A stretch of DNA of 16,904 bases, taken from assembly GCA_012798485.1 (NCBI GenBank), contig JAAZND010000016.1, forward strand, positions 1-16,904. Direction: 5' to 3'. This document shows positions 14,263 to 16,904 of the stretch, one piece after another. A program made the translations under genes and the position numbers. The notes under the pieces are model-generated. The model saw nothing but the letters and a program-made list of their open reading frames with translations. It was not told where the DNA came from and made no database searches. Each line of letters opens with the position of its first letter. Within the stretch, counting starts at the first letter, position 1. Origin of the DNA: Candidatus Beckwithbacteria bacterium (GTDB lineage Bacteria > Patescibacteriota > Microgenomatia > UBA1400 > UBA1449).

Positions 14263-14345
14263 ACTCTCCTTGATAAAGAAGATCAGGCTGAAAGCCGAGA
14301 GGATTTTAAATCCCCTTCTCTGACTCTCCCTTTCACAAGAAAGAT
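14263..14345 (-). other. Structured GC-richer spacer ahead of the rmlD-like gene
   Basis: The 132-bp spacer holds three possible hairpins: GGCT/AGCC (14286-14289, 14293-14296); a palindromic GGATTT/AAATCC (14301-14306, 14308-14313) flanked by GAGA and TCTC; and CTTTC/GAAAG (14330-14334, 14339-14343). The ends look like a direct repeat: ACTCTCC at 14263-14269 and 14323-14329, followed by AAAGAAGAT (14275-14283) and AAGAAAGAT (14337-14345). No known riboswitch was recognised. It may be a degraded repeat element or a structured mRNA leader. Confidence 0.45.
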
Positions 14346-14368
14346 TTAAATAAATCAAATTTTAATTT

Positions 14369-15379
14369 TTACTTATCTCCATACTGCTTCTTATAATAAT
14401 CCTGATAGCTTCCTGATTTTACTCTTTTCCACCAATCTTCATGTTCTTGATACCACTCGATTGTTTTTTTAAGATACTGCTCAAAACTAAATTGAGGGAA
14501 ATAACCAAGTTCATTTTTAGCCTTGGTCCAATCAATAGCATATCGGACATCATGTCCTGGTCTATCTTTGATATATTCAAGATTATCTAAATCTTTTTCC
14601 ATAATTTTGGCAATCATTTTGGCAACTCGTAAATTGGAAATATCATCAGTCATACCTCCAAGACAATAAGTTTGTCCAATTTTCCCTTTTCTGACAATCA
14701 GATCAATTCCTCGACAATGATCTTCCACATACAGCCAATCTCTCACTTGATTACCTTGTCCATAAATCGGAATTTTTTTGCCTTCCATAAGATTGGTAAT
14801 AGCCAGAGGAATAAATTTTTCAGGAAAATGGAAAGGTCCAAAATTATTAGAGCTATTAGAAATAGTGACGGGTAAATCGTAAGTGCGATGATAAGCTCTG
14901 ACTAAATGATCAGATCCGGCTTTGGATGCTGAATAAGGACTGGATGGATCATAAGCGGTTTGCTCATTAAATTTATCTTCTGTTCCTAACTCAAGGCTTC
15001 CAAAAACTTCATCAGTTGAAACATGATGAAAACGAGTCTTATTTTTACGTGCTTCTTCAAGAAGAACCAAAGTGCCTTCAACATTGGTTTTGATAAATTC
15101 TTCTGGACTAAGAATGGAACGATCAACATGGGATTCGGCAGCAAAATGAACGACTATATCAACTCCGTTCATAGCTGTGGCAACCACTTGTTTATCACAA
15201 ATATCGCCTTTAATAAATTGATAATTGGGATTTTTTTCTACATCTTTAAGATTCTCAAGATTGCCGGCATAAGTCAGTTTATCTAAATTAACAATCTGAT
15301 CTTGTGGATATTTTTTCATCCAATAAAGAATAAAGTTTGAGCCGATAAAACCAGCCCCGCCAGTAATTAGAAGTTTCAT
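14369..15379 (-). CDS. rmlB: dTDP-glucose 4,6-dehydratase
   Basis: A 336-residue extended SDR that converts dTDP-glucose to dTDP-4-keto-6-deoxyglucose, the branch point to rhamnose and other deoxysugars. It has GGAGFIG (7-13), AAESHVD (80-86), the catalytic Thr122-Asp123-Glu124 in STDEVFG, and Tyr149/Lys153 in YSASK. It also has RDWLYVEDHCRGID and RPGHDVRYAID. Length matches family members. The usual NCSNNYGPYQFPEKLIPL block appears as a close variant (NSSNNFGPFHFPEKFIPL), which should not affect catalysis. Lys-rich C-terminal residues follow. It lies downstream of the Nudix gene and just after a perfect 26-bp palindrome; a TAAAAT box 5 nt before the ATG could be its own -10. Confidence 0.95.
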   Translation of the reverse strand: MKLLITGGAGFIGSNFILYWMKKYPQDQIVNLDKLTYAGNLENLKDVEKNPNYQFIKGDICDKQVVATAMNGVDIVVHFAAESHVDRSILSPEEFIKTNVEGTLVLLEEARKNKTRFHHVSTDEVFGSLELGTEDKFNEQTAYDPSSPYSASKAGSDHLVRAYHRTYDLPVTISNSSNNFGPFHFPEKFIPLAITNLMEGKKIPIYGQGNQVRDWLYVEDHCRGIDLIVRKGKIGQTYCLGGMTDDISNLRVAKMIAKIMEKDLDNLEYIKDRPGHDVRYAIDWTKAKNELGYFPQFSFEQYLKKTIEWYQEHEDWWKRVKSGSYQDYYKKQYGDK

Positions 15380-15393
15380 AAATTATTTTAATA

Positions 15394-15419
15394 TAGAAAC
15401 GCGATTAATCGCGTTTCTA
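15394..15419. repeat. Perfect 26-bp palindrome before rmlB
   Basis: TAGAAACGCGATT (15394-15406) is followed at once by its exact reverse complement (15407-15419). There is no loop in the DNA; as RNA the central TTAA would form the turn. It has CGCG cores in an AT-rich spacer and ends 15 bp before the rmlB ATG. It resembles GTAGA...TCTAC-type palindromic repeats known in cyanobacteria and others. No U-tract follows on either strand, so it is not a standard terminator. Confidence 0.9.
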
Positions 15420-15440
15420 CAAATAAATCAAGTTTAAATA

Positions 15441-15977
15441 TTATTTTTTCAATTTATAAAGTAAATAAGAACTCATGCTTGGTCCATCTTTCAACTGATT
15501 ATTTTGTATCATTTTTTCAAACTTTTCACAACTAATTTGATAAACTTCTATAATTTCTTTTGGATTCTTTTCTGCTTTACCAGTAATCTTTTGTAAATCT
15601 GTTGCTAAAAAAACAAAACCTTTGGTATCAGTATGCCCCGGCCCGACATAATTTTCTCCCAATTTTTGCCATTTTTTTGCTTTGTATCCAGTTTCTTCCA
15701 ACAATTCTCTTTTAGCCGCTTGTAAAGGTGTTTCATGCCTATTCACCGCACCCATGGGAATTTCCCAAACCCAATCTCTGATAGTTGCCCGCCACTGTCT
15801 GAGTACAAGAATTTGCTTATTTTCTATTGCCAAAACTGCCACAAAGGGATACTCTCTCTTAAAAATATAATAATCACCCTGAGTCCCATTGGGATAAATC
15901 AGAATATCATAACTAATAGAAAACCATGGGCAAGAAAAAATCTGTTTGGAGCTGATAAGCTGACTATTTTTTTTCAT
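15441..15977 (-). CDS. Nudix hydrolase (ADP-sugar pyrophosphatase-like)
   Basis: The 178-residue protein has a complete Nudix box at 76-98: Gly76, Glu82, then REL at 90-92, Glu94-Glu95 and Gly97, matching GX5EX7REUXEEXGU. WEIPMG before the box and the GPGHTDTKGFVFLATDL block after it are like those of ADP-ribose/ADP-sugar pyrophosphatases. Its probable role is to split nucleoside diphosphate-sugars or similar compounds, for housecleaning or sugar-nucleotide balance; substrate is not known. A TATAAT on the minus strand ends 8 nt before the ATG, suggesting a leaderless or nearly leaderless transcript that could continue into rmlB and the rmlD-like gene. Confidence 0.9.
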   Translation of the reverse strand: MKKNSQLISSKQIFSCPWFSISYDILIYPNGTQGDYYIFKREYPFVAVLAIENKQILVLRQWRATIRDWVWEIPMGAVNRHETPLQAAKRELLEETGYKAKKWQKLGENYVGPGHTDTKGFVFLATDLQKITGKAEKNPKEIIEVYQISCEKFEKMIQNNQLKDGPSMSSYLLYKLKK

Positions 15978-15985
15978 CAGACTAG

Positions 15986-15991
15986 ATTATA
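15986..15991 (-). promoter_or_regulatory. -10 box before the Nudix gene
   Basis: The minus strand carries TATAAT, ending 8 nt before the ATG at 15977. No good -35 was found. A start of transcription 1-2 nt before the ATG is predicted. Confidence 0.45.
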
Positions 15992-16168
15992 TAACATCTT
16001 CGTCTCAAAGAATAACAAAAAATCCATAAAGCCCTATAACCTAAATCTCCTCTTGCCTAAAGATATACTTTTATATTAAATTATAAAAAATAAGCTAATT
16101 TATAAATTTGTTATTTTTGACTCAAAAAAGAATTTATTCTTTGTTAAGTTAAGATAATAAAACTCATT

Positions 16169-16708
16169 ATGGACGATCAAAATCAGACAGCCCAAATAGC
16201 AGACGAACAAACAATAGAAGAAAAACAAAAACAGGAAGAAAATCTCAATAAAAATTTATTAGAAAAAAAAGAAACACCCGTTGAAGAAGCAGAAATTGTC
16301 GAAGATAAAAAACCAGAATTTGATGAAAAAACATTTCTTGCTACCAAAGCAATGGTCAATGCTAAAGCCCAACGCATGGACGAACTCAAAGACGAAATCA
16401 AAGAATATAATGAAAGGCTTAAAAATATTTTGATTAATGACAGTGATTTATCAGAGGCTGAAGAGCAAGCTAAACAATATAGCCAATATGTCAAAAAGCG
16501 TAAGCAGGAACTCATGGAATCAGCTGAAAGTAAAGATATTAAAGCTAAACTAAGAGACCTTAAAGAAGAAATGGCAGATATTACAGATAGTTTAAGCACT
16601 CAACTTCTAACTCTTTTCCAAATTACCGGAGTCAAAGAATTTGAGACTGACAACGGTCAAGTGAGAGAATTTGTCATTACCGCCAAAGTCAAAGCTGCAA
16701 AAAACTAA
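16169..16708 (+). CDS. Hypothetical acidic coiled-coil protein
   Basis: I do not recognise this 179-residue protein. It has no signal peptide or membrane span. Residues 1-55 are rich in Glu, Gln, Asn and Lys and look disordered. Residues about 62-150 are strongly helical, with repeated charged heptad-like stretches (MDELKDEIKEYNERLKNIL, KAKLRDLKEEMADITDSL) that suggest a coiled coil. The end (about 150-179) looks like a small beta-containing tail (FQITGVKEFETDNGQVREFVITAKVK). A GATAAT box lies 10 nt before the ATG (16153-16158) and no SD is seen. It is divergent from the Nudix gene across a 191-bp AT-rich spacer in which I see only promoter-like AT sequence. Codon use looks like its neighbours. 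Confidence 0.75.
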   Translation: MDDQNQTAQIADEQTIEEKQKQEENLNKNLLEKKETPVEEAEIVEDKKPEFDEKTFLATKAMVNAKAQRMDELKDEIKEYNERLKNILINDSDLSEAEEQAKQYSQYVKKRKQELMESAESKDIKAKLRDLKEEMADITDSLSTQLLTLFQITGVKEFETDNGQVREFVITAKVKAAKN

Positions 16709-16761
16709 AAAATAAGGATTTATGAGTATAAGTAAATAAGGAATTAAGGAATAAAATAAAT

Positions 16762-16904
16762 TATGGTTCATGACTAGTTTAACCATATAAAAACGGTATA
16801 AAATCAAGTCATGACAAATAAAAATAGATATAAGAAACTTGCGCATATTTCGGAGCAAAAATTTAGACAATTACTTAGATATTTTGCGTTAGATATTGAA
16901 GCAA
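16762..16904 (+). mobile_element. Left end of a probable IS1595-type insertion sequence (cut by window edge)
   Basis: The likely tip begins near 16764 with GGTTCATGACTAG just before a transposase-like reading frame. Two inverted repeats nest here: TATGGTT (16762-16768) with AACCATA (16781-16787), and TCATGACT (16768-16775) with AGTCATGA (16807-16814). The second pair includes the transposase start codon. The right end and any target duplication are outside the window. Confidence 0.45.
16811..16904 (+). CDS. IS1595-like transposase, N-terminal fragment (cut by window edge)
   Basis: An open frame from the ATG at 16811 gives 31 residues up to the end of the window: a basic start (MTNKNRYKKLAH), then ISEQKFRQLLRYFALDIEA. 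The pattern K-x-S/H-I-S-E-x-K-F-R-x-x-x-x-Y-F-x-L-D-x-x-A resembles the N-terminal helix-turn-helix region of IS1595-family (ISXO2-like) transposases. The DDE catalytic core is not in view, so the family call rests on a short stretch. A TATAAA box (16797-16802) ends 8 nt before the ATG. Confidence 0.55.
   Translation, partial: MTNKNRYKKLAHISEQKFRQLLRYFALDIEA

Noticed and set aside
15394..15419. 26-bp palindrome as a rho-independent terminator for the Nudix gene
   Set aside because: No U-tract follows the hairpin on either strand.
16183..16599. Minus-strand open frame rich in Ser and Leu
   Set aside because: It is the antisense shadow of the acidic coiled-coil gene, with biased composition and no family features.

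Overview
The window is AT-rich, densely packed bacterial DNA with short genes, many membrane glycosyltransferases and almost no long spacers. The mix best fits a member of the Candidate Phyla Radiation (Patescibacteria), probably Microgenomates-like: a shortened TrmD, compact nucleotide-sugar enzymes, several GT-C membrane transferases, small dispersed palindromes and few Shine-Dalgarno (SD) sites. This is inference from gene style; there is no rRNA here to confirm it. TGA ends the rmlD-like gene, so the TGA-as-glycine code of some CPR lineages is not in use.

Layout. Positions 1-6503 (minus strand) form a run of six glycan-assembly genes that nearly touch: a GT2-GtrA fusion, a GT-C protein, an ALG5-like GT2, an MptB/GT87-like GT-C, a second GT-C, and a YfhO-like membrane protein cut by the window edge. 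Positions 6547-9900 (minus) carry nucleotide-sugar enzymes: GDP-mannose 4,6-dehydratase, a diverged paralog that has lost the catalytic Glu, and UDP-glucose/GDP-mannose dehydrogenase. Another GT-C gene follows (9999-11450, minus). Divergently, 11481-13223 (plus) holds trmD, an HD phosphohydrolase and an RRM RNA-binding protein, closed by a clear bidirectional terminator. Positions 13337-15977 (minus) hold rmlD-like, rmlB and a Nudix hydrolase. Positions 16169-16708 (plus) encode an unrecognised acidic coiled-coil protein, and the right edge enters what looks like an IS1595-type insertion sequence.

How the genes fit together. The SDR and UDP-sugar enzymes would supply activated sugars (GDP-deoxyhexoses, a UDP-uronic acid, dTDP-rhamnose-type sugars). 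The GT2 proteins would load sugars on polyprenyl phosphate at the inner face of the membrane. GtrA and the GT-C proteins would flip and transfer them outside, onto surface polymers or proteins. The acceptor cannot be read from sequence.

The most interesting layer is non-coding. Four short palindromes share the frame TCAT...ATCT but have different stem sequences. One lies in frame inside a glycosyltransferase gene, one covers the start codon of another, and two flank the terminator, one of them supplying the rmlD stop codon. There is also a perfect 26-bp palindrome before rmlB, a structured spacer before rmlD, a tandem-repeat insertion in trmD, and several promoters whose -10 box lies only 5-8 nt before the start codon, implying leaderless mRNAs. 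No gene-free stretch exceeds 300 bases. No tRNA, rRNA or CRISPR array was seen.
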